A stretch of 64,000 nucleotides of DNA from an uncultured Acidimicrobiales bacterium (lineage in GTDB: Bacteria; Actinomycetota; Acidimicrobiia; Acidimicrobiales; SZUA-35). Below the pieces are notes generated by a model. That model searched no databases and had not been told where the DNA came from. It saw nothing but the letters and a program-made list of their open reading frames with translations. Numbering within the stretch: position 1 is the stretch's first letter; every line of letters begins with the position of its first letter. The stretch is taken from NCBI GenBank assembly GCA_938002965.1, contig CALKZY010000038.1:1-64000 (forward strand), in the 5' to 3' direction. This document shows, piece by piece, positions 1-9,413 of this stretch. The translations under genes and the position numbers were made by a program.

Positions 1-110
1 GCTGACGGGAACCGGACCATCGTCTCCTTCTCTAACGGCCAGCCTTCATAGACCCATCCAGCCGGCAACTCGGGAAGTGTGAGGCTTGCTTCCGGCCCGG
101 GCACGGTACG

Positions 111-1451
111 TTGACAGCCATGGCCGATGGCACCGCCCCCACGCCCGAAGACCCAGAACAGATCCAGCCCAAAGGTGACGCTGGTGTCAACCTTTTGACT
201 AGGGGCGGACACCCCGATTTCCTCGACCTTCCATGGGGTCAACCGTTGGCCCAGTGGGATCACCCCCGACTTGTTCCGATGGCACACGGAATCAGCCGAC
301 ACGTCGTTCGGTTCGTCCGCTATGACGACAGGGTGTACGCCCTCAAAGAAACCCAACGAGGCGTTGCCCAAACCGAATACGAGATTCTGCGAGACCTCAG
401 AGACGAGCACCTACCGGTAGTCGAACCCGTAGGGGTGGCCACAGATCTGCACAGCGAAGGCGGCCTCAACGCCGCTGAAGACCCCGACTCGGCCATGCTG
501 ATCACCCGGTACCTCGACTTCTCCCTTCCGTATTGGTACGTGATTGGTCGAGACGGTCCTGTGTTGGCCGACGACCTCCTCGACGCTGCAGCCGTGCTTC
601 TGGTCAGGCTCCACCTGGACAACATCTTTTGGGGTGACTTTTCGCTTTCCAACGTGTTGTTTCGACGAGACGCCGGCGCTCTCATGGCCTACCTGGTCGA
701 TGCTGAGACGGCCGAACAGTCGCGGACGCTAAGCGACGAAATGCGAGAGTACGACCTGTCGATTGCTCGAGAGAACGTCATTGGCGGACTGCTCAACCTG
801 CAAGCCGAAGGCCGGGTCGAAGAGCAAATCGATCCGCTGGCCATCGCCGACGATCTATCGGGCCGGTACCAACGGCTGTGGAACGAGCTGACCAAACCGG
901 AAGAGTTCTCTCTCGACGAACGGTGGCGCATCGAACGCCGAGTCCGACGCCTCAACGATCTCGGCTTCGACGTCGAGGAGATGTCCATCAACCGAGATGG
1001 AACCCGACTGCGAATCAAACCGGTCCTGATCGAAGAAGGGCATCACTCGCGAGAGCTGCGACGCCGCACTGGACTCGATGTGCAGGAGAACCAGGCCCGA
1101 CGTCTCCTAGCCGACATCTCCAGCTTCAAAGCCTGGCTGGAACGAACCTCCGAGAAGGAGATCCCTCGCGCCGTCGCTGCCGCCCGATGGCTAGCCGACG
1201 TTTACGAACCAGTGGTCGAAGCAATTCCGACCGAGATGGGCGAGCGACTTGAGCCGGTCGAAATCTTCCACCAGGTACTAGAGCATCGCTACTACCTTTC
1301 AGAACGGCGCCAGAGCGAGGTCGACAATCTCGAAGCGCTGGACGACTACATGAGGTCGATCCTCTCCCACCGACCGCTAGAACGTCAACTGCAACTGGGG
1401 GACGAGTTCCGCCAGGTTGATGACGGGAACGACCCCGAAAACGAGTACTAA
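111..1451 (+). CDS. DUF4032 protein with lipopolysaccharide-kinase-like fold
   Basis: This 446-residue protein looks like the actinobacterial DUF4032 family, whose N-terminal half resembles lipopolysaccharide kinases. Kinase-like landmarks are visible: a lysine in ALKE (about residue 79), then WGDFSLSNVLF (about 174-184), which corresponds to the catalytic-loop Asp and the metal-binding Asn, then VDAET (about 196-200), which would carry the second metal Asp. The C-terminal half is mostly helical and charged with no recognisable motif. The longest frame starts at TTG 111; ATG 120, three codons later, is an equally good start. The substrate is unknown. It lies 32 bases upstream of the cyclic-di-GMP gene and may be co-transcribed with it. 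Confidence 0.8.
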   Translation: MTAMADGTAPTPEDPEQIQPKGDAGVNLLTRGGHPDFLDLPWGQPLAQWDHPRLVPMAHGISRHVVRFVRYDDRVYALKETQRGVAQTEYEILRDLRDEHLPVVEPVGVATDLHSEGGLNAAEDPDSAMLITRYLDFSLPYWYVIGRDGPVLADDLLDAAAVLLVRLHLDNIFWGDFSLSNVLFRRDAGALMAYLVDAETAEQSRTLSDEMREYDLSIARENVIGGLLNLQAEGRVEEQIDPLAIADDLSGRYQRLWNELTKPEEFSLDERWRIERRVRRLNDLGFDVEEMSINRDGTRLRIKPVLIEEGHHSRELRRRTGLDVQENQARRLLADISSFKAWLERTSEKEIPRAVAAARWLADVYEPVVEAIPTEMGERLEPVEIFHQVLEHRYYLSERRQSEVDNLEALDDYMRSILSHRPLERQLQLGDEFRQVDDGNDPENEY

Positions 1452-1483
1452 ACCGGCGACTCAACCGGTCCGATAACCCATAT

Positions 1484-3580
1484 GTGAACGGTTCGGATGG
1501 GTGGGAGACAGCGCTGGCCCACTGGTGCGCGCTCCTTCACAAACTCCCGATCCCGGCAGCGCTGGTCAACCAAAGCGGCGTCATCGTTTCGGGGAACCAA
1601 TGGTTGGACGCCGAGACCGGTGACGTACTAATCCACCCGGCCGCCACAACCAGTGGAGCAGCAAAGTTTGCGGAGTTCCTACTCCACGGACCAAGTACTG
1701 CCACCTTGGGAGACGGCACCGGAAGCAACCCCAGTCTCTTGCCCGGGCTCTACGACGGTGTCTCCCCACAAAGTCGGTGGAGGCTGCGAGACCTGGGCCA
1801 AGACGGTGAACAATCAGTCTTGTTGGCGACCGAAGCCAGCGACGAGTCTGGAAGTCACGTACTCCGGCGCTTCTTTTCGGCTGGTTCCTGGCTGTTCGTG
1901 GCCTACGACCAATGGGGTCGGATCATCGAATACAACTCGGCGTGGACCGAGGTCCTCGGCTACAGCGAAAGCGAACTGTTCGGCATGGACTCCTGGAGTT
2001 TGCTGAGTGACGAGAGCATCCACCAGCGCCCAAGCATCGAGTCCGACCTTCGCGTCACCGGCCGGTGCGAACCAGTATTCAAGATGCGAACGAAGACCGG
2101 CGACCTGCTCGAGGTGCAGTGGACGTTGTTCTACGACACCGAGTTAGGCCGATCGTTTGGGCTGGGCCGCGATGTCACACGGGAACGCCAACTCACCGAC
2201 CAACTGGAACGCCAGGCCACGACCGACGAGCTCACCGGGCTCCCCAACCGGGCCCAACTCCTCAAACGACTTGAGCAATGGCTCAGCGACGGGTTTCGAC
2301 CAACCGTGTGTTTCTGCGACCTTGACCATTTCAAGATCGTCAACGACTCGCTAGGGCACAAGGCGGGTGACGAGTTGTTGGCCGAGCTGGGGCGCCGCCT
2401 CAGCACACTAGTTCAAGCAGACCACACGTTGGTCGGGCGCATGGGGGGCGACGAGTTCGTGGCCATCGTCAAGTCGGCCACTGTCGAGGAAGCCGAAGCC
2501 TTGGGTCACCAGATCATCGAGTTGGCCGGAGAAATGTTCGTTGTCTCCGGCCAACCGGCTCACATCGGAATGAGTGTCGGCATCTCGCTCGGAGGACGAA
2601 GGGCCAGCTATGAGCGCAGTGGACCCGGGCCGAAGCGAGGCGAGCGAACACCAGCCGATATCGCGGCAAGCGTGCTGGCCGAGGCCGACACGGCCGTCTA
2701 CCGGGCCAAACAAGCAGGCCGCAACCAAATATCGGTATTCGACGCCGAGATGCGATCCAACGCCGACCGCCGCCTCACGGTCGAAGTCGGCATTCGCCAA
2801 GCACTGGAAGAAGACCGAATCGAGGCCCTGTACCAGCCGATTGTCGCTATCCCATCGGGGGCCATCGTCGGCGTCGAGTCACTCATTCGATGGCGCGACA
2901 GGGAGGGCCAACTCGTTTCCCCGGCCGACTTCCTGGACGTCGCCCAAGAGGCCGGCCTCTTACCCAGCCTCGGGCTGCGGATGCTGGAAAAGGCAACGGT
3001 GCTCGGAGGCAAGGTTGCCCGAGCTGGTAGGCCGCTAATGATGTCGGTCAACCTGTCGGCCGTTGAGCTCAGCTACAACGATCTGACCGACCGGGTCCGC
3101 CTTGCTCTCAGCGAAAGCGGTCTCAGCCCCGAGCATCTGTTGTTGGAGATCACAGAAACGGCGGTGCTCAGAACTGACGCGACGCTTCCGGTGCTGTGGG
3201 ACCTCCAGTCCGCCGGAGTGCGCATCGGGCTCGATGACTTCGGCACCGGCTTCTCCTCACTTGCCCATCTACGAGAACTGCCGATCGACGTCGTCAAGAT
3301 CGACCAGTCGTTCGTTCGATCGATCGTAGATGATGACGTGACCCGAGAACTGACGGCTTCGCTGGTGGGCCTGTGCGAGGCACTGGCCCTCGAGGTGATC
3401 CTCGAAGGCATCGAGACCACCGAGCAGGCCGAAGCAGTTGAAGATCTTGGCGGTCGGCTGGCCCAGGGCTACCTGTACCACCGTCCGATGAGCGAAGCCG
3501 ATCTACTAGCGGTACTCGGGGTCACTCCTCAAGAGGAAGCCGCGGAAATCGCGGCGGCCGCTTCTCGACAAAGGATCTGA
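1484..3580 (+). CDS. PAS-GGDEF-EAL cyclic di-GMP turnover protein
   Basis: This 698-residue cytoplasmic signalling protein has no obvious membrane segment. An N-terminal sensor-like region is followed by a PAS domain (about 130-235). The diguanylate cyclase domain (about 240-425) has an intact active site, MGGDEFV (320-326), and the phosphodiesterase domain covers about 435-690. In the EAL motif alanine is replaced by serine (VESLIRW, 464-470), but the metal-binding residues (EITET, DDFGTGFSSL, KIDQSFV, EGIET) and QGYLYHRP near the end are present. Both catalytic domains could therefore be active. The start is GTG 1484; ATG 1482 is out of frame and closes at once. The 3' end overlaps the convergent enoyl-CoA hydratase gene by 59 bases. 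Confidence 0.93.
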   Translation: MNGSDGWETALAHWCALLHKLPIPAALVNQSGVIVSGNQWLDAETGDVLIHPAATTSGAAKFAEFLLHGPSTATLGDGTGSNPSLLPGLYDGVSPQSRWRLRDLGQDGEQSVLLATEASDESGSHVLRRFFSAGSWLFVAYDQWGRIIEYNSAWTEVLGYSESELFGMDSWSLLSDESIHQRPSIESDLRVTGRCEPVFKMRTKTGDLLEVQWTLFYDTELGRSFGLGRDVTRERQLTDQLERQATTDELTGLPNRAQLLKRLEQWLSDGFRPTVCFCDLDHFKIVNDSLGHKAGDELLAELGRRLSTLVQADHTLVGRMGGDEFVAIVKSATVEEAEALGHQIIELAGEMFVVSGQPAHIGMSVGISLGGRRASYERSGPGPKRGERTPADIAASVLAEADTAVYRAKQAGRNQISVFDAEMRSNADRRLTVEVGIRQALEEDRIEALYQPIVAIPSGAIVGVESLIRWRDREGQLVSPADFLDVAQEAGLLPSLGLRMLEKATVLGGKVARAGRPLMMSVNLSAVELSYNDLTDRVRLALSESGLSPEHLLLEITETAVLRTDATLPVLWDLQSAGVRIGLDDFGTGFSSLAHLRELPIDVVKIDQSFVRSIVDDDVTRELTASLVGLCEALALEVILEGIETTEQAEAVEDLGGRLAQGYLYHRPMSEADLLAVLGVTPQEEAAEIAAAASRQRI

Positions 3581-4355
3581 CGCCCTCGGCGAAGTCAGGT
3601 CGACCGAAGCTTTCAACCATGAGCTTCTGCGATTCGAGTTCCGCTTGCCCCAGGCCAACATGGAACTGTTGGTAAACCTGTCGTTTCATGACAGCCAGCG
3701 ACGATGGCGAGCATGATTCGGCCAGCCGCTCGATGTAGCGGCGACAATACGCCAGTAAGTCATCGGCTTCGGCCAGGTGATTGACCAGACCAAGCTGGTG
3801 GGCTTCCTCGCCTTTGACCCGGCGAGAGCTGAACAGCAGGTCGAGGGCCACTGCCGGGCCGACCAGGCGAGGCAGCATCCAGCTCAACCCCCATTCGGCA
3901 ATCAAACCTCGTTCGGGGAAGGCCACCACAAACATGGCATCCGGGCTGGCCACCCTGATATCGCAGCACAGCGAGAACGGATAGGCCATTCCGGCCACTG
4001 GGCCGTTGACAGCGGCGATTATCGGCTTGTCGGTGGCCAGCAAGTAGGGGAATCGGCCGTCGAAGTCACCTTGCGGATCTGACCATGGGTAGTCCCGGTC
4101 AGCCGCTGCATCTTCGGAATCGGTCTGCTCCCCGGACGAGAGCCGATCGAGCAGCTTCATATCGGCTCCGGCACAGAATGCCCGCCCGGCGCCGGTGACG
4201 ATGATCCCGACCACCGAGCGATCCTGATTGGCCTGGTCCACGGCATGGCGGATCTCGTCGTCCATCCGCGACGTCCAGGCGTTCAGAGAGTCAGGTCGGT
4301 TCAAGGTGATGGTGGCCACCGGGTCATCGACCTCGTACAAAATGTCGGTGTACAT
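3522..4355 (-). CDS. Enoyl-CoA hydratase/isomerase family protein
   Basis: This 277-residue crotonase-fold protein probably hydrates or isomerises an enoyl-CoA in fatty-acid or amino-acid breakdown. It shows the crotonase pattern: TLNRPDSLNAW near the N-terminus, GRAFCAGADMK (CoA binding and oxyanion hole), then DIRVASPDAMF and LPRLVG. The usual catalytic glutamate region reads FPERGLIAEWGLSW, so acidic residues are available, although the canonical GGTQ segment is not conserved and the exact reaction is uncertain. I chose ATG 4355 (MYTDILYEVDD) because the upstream in-frame extension to 4415 is low in complexity and runs into the promoter of the divergent gene at 4421. Confidence 0.88.
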   Translation of the reverse strand: MYTDILYEVDDPVATITLNRPDSLNAWTSRMDDEIRHAVDQANQDRSVVGIIVTGAGRAFCAGADMKLLDRLSSGEQTDSEDAAADRDYPWSDPQGDFDGRFPYLLATDKPIIAAVNGPVAGMAYPFSLCCDIRVASPDAMFVVAFPERGLIAEWGLSWMLPRLVGPAVALDLLFSSRRVKGEEAHQLGLVNHLAEADDLLAYCRRYIERLAESCSPSSLAVMKRQVYQQFHVGLGQAELESQKLMVESFGRPDFAEGVRSFVEKRPPRFPRLPLEE

Positions 4356-4420
4356 GCCTCCAGTCGTAGCACGGCTTCGATTCGGACACCACGTCGACAG
4401 GTCGGCTAACGTCATCGTTC

Positions 4421-5311
4421 ATGACCGAAGCGACTCCAGTGACTCTCGAAACCGTCAGCCGTCTGCACGACCTGACCACCCGACTTCATGTGCCAATCTA
4501 CTTCGCACGCGAGGCCGGCGACGAGTACGCCAAAGAGGGAGTCGGCGGTGAAGGATTGAAAGCCATGGGCGGCTACTTCGGTTCCCGCACCGCGGCCATG
4601 GGTGAACTGCCAACCGAAATGGTTGCCGCCACTTTCTATAACTGGAGCCCTGACGTGGTAACCCCGGCCATGGATGGCCTGTGGGGCGTCACCAGTGCCG
4701 AGGCAATGCAGCTGGCCCGCTGGCGACTGGCCGGCGTCATCTTCGACTCGGTCGGCCGGGACGACGCCTGGCCAGTGGCCGAAGCCAACGCCATCCTGCA
4801 CAAGGTGGTCGGCGGGTTGTCATGGGGAGGACGGCCAATGGCCGCAGGCAACAACGACGCCATGCGACTGCTCGACCGGTCACCGCACGCAGGCGACGAT
4901 CTGATCAGACTCTGGCAGCTGACCACCATCGTTCGAGAATGGCGGGGCGACGCCCACATCGGGCTGCTGGTGGCCGAACCGCTCTCACCGGCCGAATGCA
5001 CCGTTGTCACCAATGCCCAGTACGGCGGGTTCGTGAAAGCCAGCCGCGGCTGGTCGGTCGGCGACTGGGATGCGGCAGTAGCCAGCCTGGTCGAACGAGG
5101 CTGGATAACCGACGAGGACACGCTGACCGATGAAGGCACTCGACGTCGGGAAGGTATCGAGGCCCGCACCAACGAGCTGAGCACACCCATGTGGGACGGC
5201 ATGTCCGACATCGAGGTCAATCACCTGGGCGACCTGCTGGAGCCCGTCGTGGACGCCATCATCGAAAGTGGCCGCCTCAAACCGATCGGCCTGCGACCCC
5301 GCAACGGCTAG
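4421..5311 (+). CDS. SCO6745-type helix-turn-helix protein
   Basis: This 296-residue soluble protein matches the pattern of the actinobacterial SCO6745 family: an N-terminal helical region (REAGDEYAKEGVGGEGLKAMGGYFGSR), a GRPMAAGN segment, and a winged-helix-like C-terminal part that includes GWSVGDWDAAVASLVERGW. The biochemical role of the family is not established. It is sometimes found next to acyl-CoA metabolic genes, and here it is divergent from an enoyl-CoA hydratase. The ATG start gives the conserved N-terminus directly. The 129 bases downstream, before the HD gene, contain no convincing coding sequence. Confidence 0.8.
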   Translation: MTEATPVTLETVSRLHDLTTRLHVPIYFAREAGDEYAKEGVGGEGLKAMGGYFGSRTAAMGELPTEMVAATFYNWSPDVVTPAMDGLWGVTSAEAMQLARWRLAGVIFDSVGRDDAWPVAEANAILHKVVGGLSWGGRPMAAGNNDAMRLLDRSPHAGDDLIRLWQLTTIVREWRGDAHIGLLVAEPLSPAECTVVTNAQYGGFVKASRGWSVGDWDAAVASLVERGWITDEDTLTDEGTRRREGIEARTNELSTPMWDGMSDIEVNHLGDLLEPVVDAIIESGRLKPIGLRPRNG

Positions 5312-5440
5312 GCAAGAGGTTCGCCGTGACCTACGCCCAGGAGCTGGCCGAAGGCCTCCGAGAGGCTGCAGCTGCAAGAATGGGTGGATGAAGCGTTGGC
5401 CTTCGTCTCCTCTCCCCCAGCTAAACGGTGACGCGCTCTG

Positions 5441-6109
5441 ATGTCGGGGCCACCGTACGAACCGGCACCGGACGAGTATCTCCGAACCCAGTGGAATGCG
5501 CACTTCGCGGGCTACGACAACACCGATTCGGTCTTTGACCAGTTGCTCGCCGCGTATCGAACACCCGGCCGGTACTACCACACCATCGAGCATGGCCTTG
5601 AAGTGGCATCCACCGTCCAAATGCTGGCTGATACTCGCCCAGCCGCCGACAGGGACGACCTTCGCTTGGCCGCCTGGGTTCACGACGCCCACTTCGAACC
5701 CGACAACGACGACAACGAAGAGCGCTCAGCGCTGTTGGCCGAGCGGCTGGCCCTCCAACTTGCTATCGGCCCGGAGCGAAGCCGACGCGTCGCAGAGCTT
5801 GTCCATGTGAGCTCACACACCGTCCGCCCAGCGGACGAACTCGAAGCAATGATGTGCGACGCCGATCTGGCCACGTTGGCCAAACCATGGGAGGCCTACA
5901 CGGCCGACGTTGCCAACATCAGAGCCGAACTGCGAATCGACGACGACACAGTCTGGCCCGAAGTGAGGCTGACCATGTTGTCGTTCTTCGAGAAGAAGAC
6001 GCCGCTATACCACGGGTCGAAAGCCACCGAGACGTGGGAGGCGGCGGCCATCGGCAACCGACTGCGGGAACAGGACCTGCTAGAACGGCGACGGGTCCAG
6101 AACGAGTAG
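5441..6109 (+). CDS. HD-superfamily metal-dependent phosphohydrolase
   Basis: This 222-residue protein belongs to the small predicted HD phosphohydrolase group (COG4339 type). Visible motifs are YRTPGRYYHTIEHG (first His), AAWVHDAHFEP (the HD pair) and CDADLATL (distal Asp), so the metal site appears complete. The NEERSA segment after the HD pair is typical of this group. The substrate is unknown; nucleotides are the usual guess. It converges on the kinase gene that ends at 6115, leaving only five bases between stop codons, so each transcript must run antisense into the other or terminate inside it. Confidence 0.85.
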   Translation: MSGPPYEPAPDEYLRTQWNAHFAGYDNTDSVFDQLLAAYRTPGRYYHTIEHGLEVASTVQMLADTRPAADRDDLRLAAWVHDAHFEPDNDDNEERSALLAERLALQLAIGPERSRRVAELVHVSSHTVRPADELEAMMCDADLATLAKPWEAYTADVANIRAELRIDDDTVWPEVRLTMLSFFEKKTPLYHGSKATETWEAAAIGNRLREQDLLERRRVQNE

Positions 6110-6114
6110 CGGAC

Positions 6115-8172
6115 CTAACCGTCCCAGTTCGTGTAGAGCCAATACCCGAGAACGACGAAAGTGACGACGGCCAGCGAATACGGCCAGACTGACGAACTCA
6201 CCAACACAGCGGCAATGGCCGTGATCGAAATGGCGGCGGCAAGAATACGAATGGTGGACAACCGTTCGCTCCGCTCGTTGACCGCGCTGAGAACCTCACC
6301 GGCCCTGGCCGCCACCGGGGCATCGCGCTTGTTGTCAGCCAGTGCCTGTAGGGCTGTCGGGTCAGAAATCCGATCAGTGGCCTCAAGGCGGAACCGGTAG
6401 TCGGGGCTGGCGGCCAGCTTGTGTAGAACCGAGCCAGAGCCGATTCGACCGAGCGCCTCTCGAGCGATCTGGTCGTCTTCGTTGCGGGCCAGGTCGGCGA
6501 GAGCCATATCGTCACTGACCCGATCCAAGGCGCTACGCCGCTGAGGATGCTCGGGGTCACCAGCGATGCGGACCAAGGTGGCGGTGTCGCTGAGTCGGGC
6601 AACGGCTTCTCGCTGAACGTCGGGTCGGCTGTGACCACTCAAGCGATACAGGGCCTTCGGGTCGTTAATGAAACCAATGGCAGAGCGGCTGACCGCCTGA
6701 TCCTGGTGGGTGGCCAGCTCGGCGACCTTCGCCGGATCAAGGCGAGACAACGCCACGTGGCGAACCGACTGATCACCGTCTTGTGCCAGTGTCGTGAGCA
6801 GTTCGACCGAATCGGCGTGACCGGCAATGGCCCGCCGGGTCTCCGGGTCCGGTGATTGTGCCACCAGCTGAAGAACCTTCGGGTTTCGAATCTGGACGAT
6901 GACGGCTCGCCGCACCTTGTCGGACCGATCGGTGATCAGGCGCTGGATAACAACCGGGTCAGTGACCCCGGTGGCCAACGCAGCTCGGACGTCGTCGTCA
7001 AGGTCTCCGGCCAATTGGGCCACCAGCGGGCCTTCGGTGATTCGTCCGGCGGCCAACACCCTCGTTTGCTTCGGTCGTTCGACCTCGACGAGGCGACCCA
7101 ACATTGCTTGATCGGTGATACGGGGAACTGCGGTGGACACCACCGCTCCGTCGCCGTCCTGGGCCAGCTTGAACAGCACCGATTGGGTGGTGGTCAACGC
7201 CGCGACGTCTCGCCGCTGTGCCGGTGAAGTGCTGGTGGCAAAGCTGTCGACCACAGCGATTTCTTGCGGCGACAGCGGGTGGCCGTCGGCAGTTGCCGTC
7301 AACCCGAGCGTGGCTCTCGGGCCCGGAGGCGGCGGCACCTGAGGAGGAGGGGCCGCCACCGAAGGCCTGTGTCCGGGTGACGGAGGCGTGTCCCGCTGAA
7401 GGGCGGTCAGCACCGCCACCATCTCGGCCGCAGTTTGGAATCGATCCCGCGGGTCTTTAGCCAACGCCCTATCCCAAAACCCGTTCATCTGAGGGGCCAG
7501 GTCGGTGGTGGGAACGGGAGCGTTGACCACACGATGGAGAAGCGCCTCGTGGGATCGTTCCCCGGCAATGGCGTACGGGGCCGACCCGTCGATCAGGTTA
7601 AACAGGGTTGATCCCAACGAGTACAAATCGGACCGCTCGTCGTTTTTGGCCGCGCCGTTGAGGAACACCTCGGGAGCGGCGTGTTCGAAGGTGGCGGCAT
7701 TCAAGGTGGCAGATGTGCTGCGGATGACGGCGATACCGAAGTCGGACAACTTCACCCGACCGTCATCGGTCAGCAAGATATTGCTGGGCTTGATGTCACG
7801 GTGAACGATGCCTCGGGCGTGGGTGTGAATTAGGGCTCGGGCGACCTGAGCAGCGTAGGAAACCGACGTCCTGGCGTCGATGGTGTCGGCCCGAGCCAGC
7901 ACATCGGCCAGCGAGCCGCCCGGCACATACTCCATGACAAAGCAGGGGTTTCCGTTCTTGGTCTCGTCGAACCGGTAGATGGCGGCCAGGTTTTCGTGAC
8001 TGCCCAGGTCGGCCAGGATTCTGGCCTCCCGCTGGAACCGACGAACGCCGTCGTCATCAAGATGTCGCAACACCTTGACGGCAACCTTGCGACCGAGCGC
8101 CTCGTCATCGGCTGAGTACACAGTGGCGAACCCGCCTCGCCCAATCTCGGTGTAGTTCAGCAGCCCGGTCAA
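6115..8172 (-). CDS. Ser/Thr protein kinase with leucine-rich-variant/HEAT-like repeats and C-terminal membrane anchor
   Basis: This 685-residue protein has an N-terminal Hanks-type kinase domain (about 7-265): glycine loop IGRGGFATVYS, Lys33, HRDIKPSN (124-131) and DFG (144-146). A Pro-rich linker follows, then about 330 residues of short helical repeats with the recurring pattern RR(A/S)A...D...L..LA..(P/D)D..VR, like the variant repeats that follow kinases in some actinobacteria. Two membrane segments end the protein (about 640-680). Start assignment is difficult: the first canonical in-frame start is TTG 8172, yet the frame is open to 8317 and the residues just before it (ITLGL) look family-like. 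No Shine-Dalgarno is visible. Confidence 0.85.
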   Translation of the reverse strand: MTGLLNYTEIGRGGFATVYSADDEALGRKVAVKVLRHLDDDGVRRFQREARILADLGSHENLAAIYRFDETKNGNPCFVMEYVPGGSLADVLARADTIDARTSVSYAAQVARALIHTHARGIVHRDIKPSNILLTDDGRVKLSDFGIAVIRSTSATLNAATFEHAAPEVFLNGAAKNDERSDLYSLGSTLFNLIDGSAPYAIAGERSHEALLHRVVNAPVPTTDLAPQMNGFWDRALAKDPRDRFQTAAEMVAVLTALQRDTPPSPGHRPSVAAPPPQVPPPPGPRATLGLTATADGHPLSPQEIAVVDSFATSTSPAQRRDVAALTTTQSVLFKLAQDGDGAVVSTAVPRITDQAMLGRLVEVERPKQTRVLAAGRITEGPLVAQLAGDLDDDVRAALATGVTDPVVIQRLITDRSDKVRRAVIVQIRNPKVLQLVAQSPDPETRRAIAGHADSVELLTTLAQDGDQSVRHVALSRLDPAKVAELATHQDQAVSRSAIGFINDPKALYRLSGHSRPDVQREAVARLSDTATLVRIAGDPEHPQRRSALDRVSDDMALADLARNEDDQIAREALGRIGSGSVLHKLAASPDYRFRLEATDRISDPTALQALADNKRDAPVAARAGEVLSAVNERSERLSTIRILAAAISITAIAAVLVSSSVWPYSLAVVTFVVLGYWLYTNWDG

Positions 8173-8316
8173 CCCAAGAGTGATCGAACTAGAAGGCGAC
8201 GTCTGGGCAGGCGCGTCGAGCCGCTCAGTCGGTGGATTGTCCGGAGAGTAGACGGAGGTCGTTTTCTCGTCGATGCTCTCGATTGTAGGCGAGGCTATGT
8301 GGCCCGGCCTTTCGCG

Positions 8317-9072
8317 TTACTCACGAGCGTCGACCTCTTGGGTGAAACAGCGAACAGCGTCATCAAAACCCTCAGGCTGTTCGATGTTGATTGAGTGCCC
8401 GCCGGCCAGGTCCACAATGGTGATGTCAGGTATCTCCTGTCGGGCGACATCGATGTGGGGTTGAAATGCCTTCTCCCACATGCCATTGATCAGGAGTGCC
8501 AGTACAGCAAGACGGGACAGGTCATCGGCCGAACTCCACTTCGGTGCGTTGGCCGCCATGTGGGCGATCGCATGCGCAGGCATGTGATCGGCGGCCTGGG
8601 CCATGGTCTCCTGAAGACTTTCTGGGAACCGCTTAGCGTGGATCGGGTGGAATGGCAGCTCCCGACGCTCGGCCAGGCTGACCGGCGGTGAGATGGATCG
8701 ACTATGACGGCTCAGTCCAAACATCGCACGAGAGTTGGTGACGATGACGCCGCGAACGTCGTCGGGCTCGGCCATGGCCAGCCGAGTCGCAACCGCAGCA
8801 CCGAGCGAGTGGCCGACAAGCCAGTAACGATCTAGTCCGAGATCGGTACTCAACGCCGCAAGTGCCGGTAGCAGCGCGTTCGGACCGTACATGTCCGGAT
8901 CCTCAGGGGCACATGACCGACCGTGCCCGGGCAGCTCGACAAGAATCAGTCGATGATCTCGCCCTAGGCGCTCAACGTTAAGATCCCACTGAGCGTTGCT
9001 CGACATGAAGCCGTGAATCAACATCATCGACGACCCAAGTGGGTTGCCGGTTTCGACCGCGTTGAGAATCAA
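8317..9072 (-). CDS. Alpha/beta hydrolase at the end of the nitrile hydratase operon
   Basis: This 251-residue alpha/beta-hydrolase fold enzyme has oxyanion region LIHGFMSS, nucleophile elbow VGHSLGAA (Ser89) and catalytic-His segment LAGGHSINIEQPEGF (His226). I place the start at TTG 9072 because it shares TTGA with the stop of the accessory gene, continuing the overlap pattern of the operon; the longer in-frame reading to 9216 lies wholly inside the accessory gene and has no coding look. Nitrile hydratase produces amides that normally pass to an amidase, and no amidase is present here. This hydrolase may act on the downstream product, but that is inference. The last gene of the operon. Confidence 0.85.
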   Translation of the reverse strand: MILNAVETGNPLGSSMMLIHGFMSSNAQWDLNVERLGRDHRLILVELPGHGRSCAPEDPDMYGPNALLPALAALSTDLGLDRYWLVGHSLGAAVATRLAMAEPDDVRGVIVTNSRAMFGLSRHSRSISPPVSLAERRELPFHPIHAKRFPESLQETMAQAADHMPAHAIAHMAANAPKWSSADDLSRLAVLALLINGMWEKAFQPHIDVARQEIPDITIVDLAGGHSINIEQPEGFDDAVRCFTQEVDARE

Positions 9073-9413
9073 GTCAACGGGTCGTTGGCCAGCTCGATGG
9101 GTTGGCCGTGCGGGGTGGCGTGGGCGGCTCGCATCCAGGCCGCTGACACGTCGGCCACACCGTCGGTGGTGGCCACCGACTTCGACACCAGCAGTCTCTC
9201 CAGGGCCATTGCCCAATGGTTGTAGTAGTCCGATCCATCAGCCGAGGCGTCCGGGCCGGTGACCTCAGCCGACAGCGCCGCCGCCCACTCCGACCAGGTG
9301 AACACCTCCTGCTGGTGAAGGTGCACGGCCAGGGCAAACATCTGGGCTTGCCACGGTTCGGTGAACGGCACATCAGGCTCAACTGCCTCGGCATCGGCGA
9401 ATGAAGCGCTCAC
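9069..9413 (-). CDS. Nitrile hydratase accessory (activator) protein
   Basis: This 114-residue protein resembles the short accessory proteins of cobalt nitrile hydratases, which are themselves related to the beta-subunit N-terminus and deliver or exchange the metallated alpha subunit. Recognisable pieces are PFTEPWQAQMFALAVHLHQ, FTWSEWAAALSAE and DYYNHWAMALERLL. GTG 9413 is the start: it overlaps the stop of the beta gene (GTGA) and gives the expected length, whereas the longer frame to 9515 lies inside the beta gene. It ends by sharing TTGA with the hydrolase gene. Confidence 0.88.
   Translation of the reverse strand: MSASFADAEAVEPDVPFTEPWQAQMFALAVHLHQQEVFTWSEWAAALSAEVTGPDASADGSDYYNHWAMALERLLVSKSVATTDGVADVSAAWMRAAHATPHGQPIELANDPLT

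Noticed and set aside
1..51. Open frame 1 ending at TAG 49, possibly the tail of an upstream gene (ends FSNGQPS)
   Set aside because: Only 16 codons are visible and nothing in them can be tied to a family.
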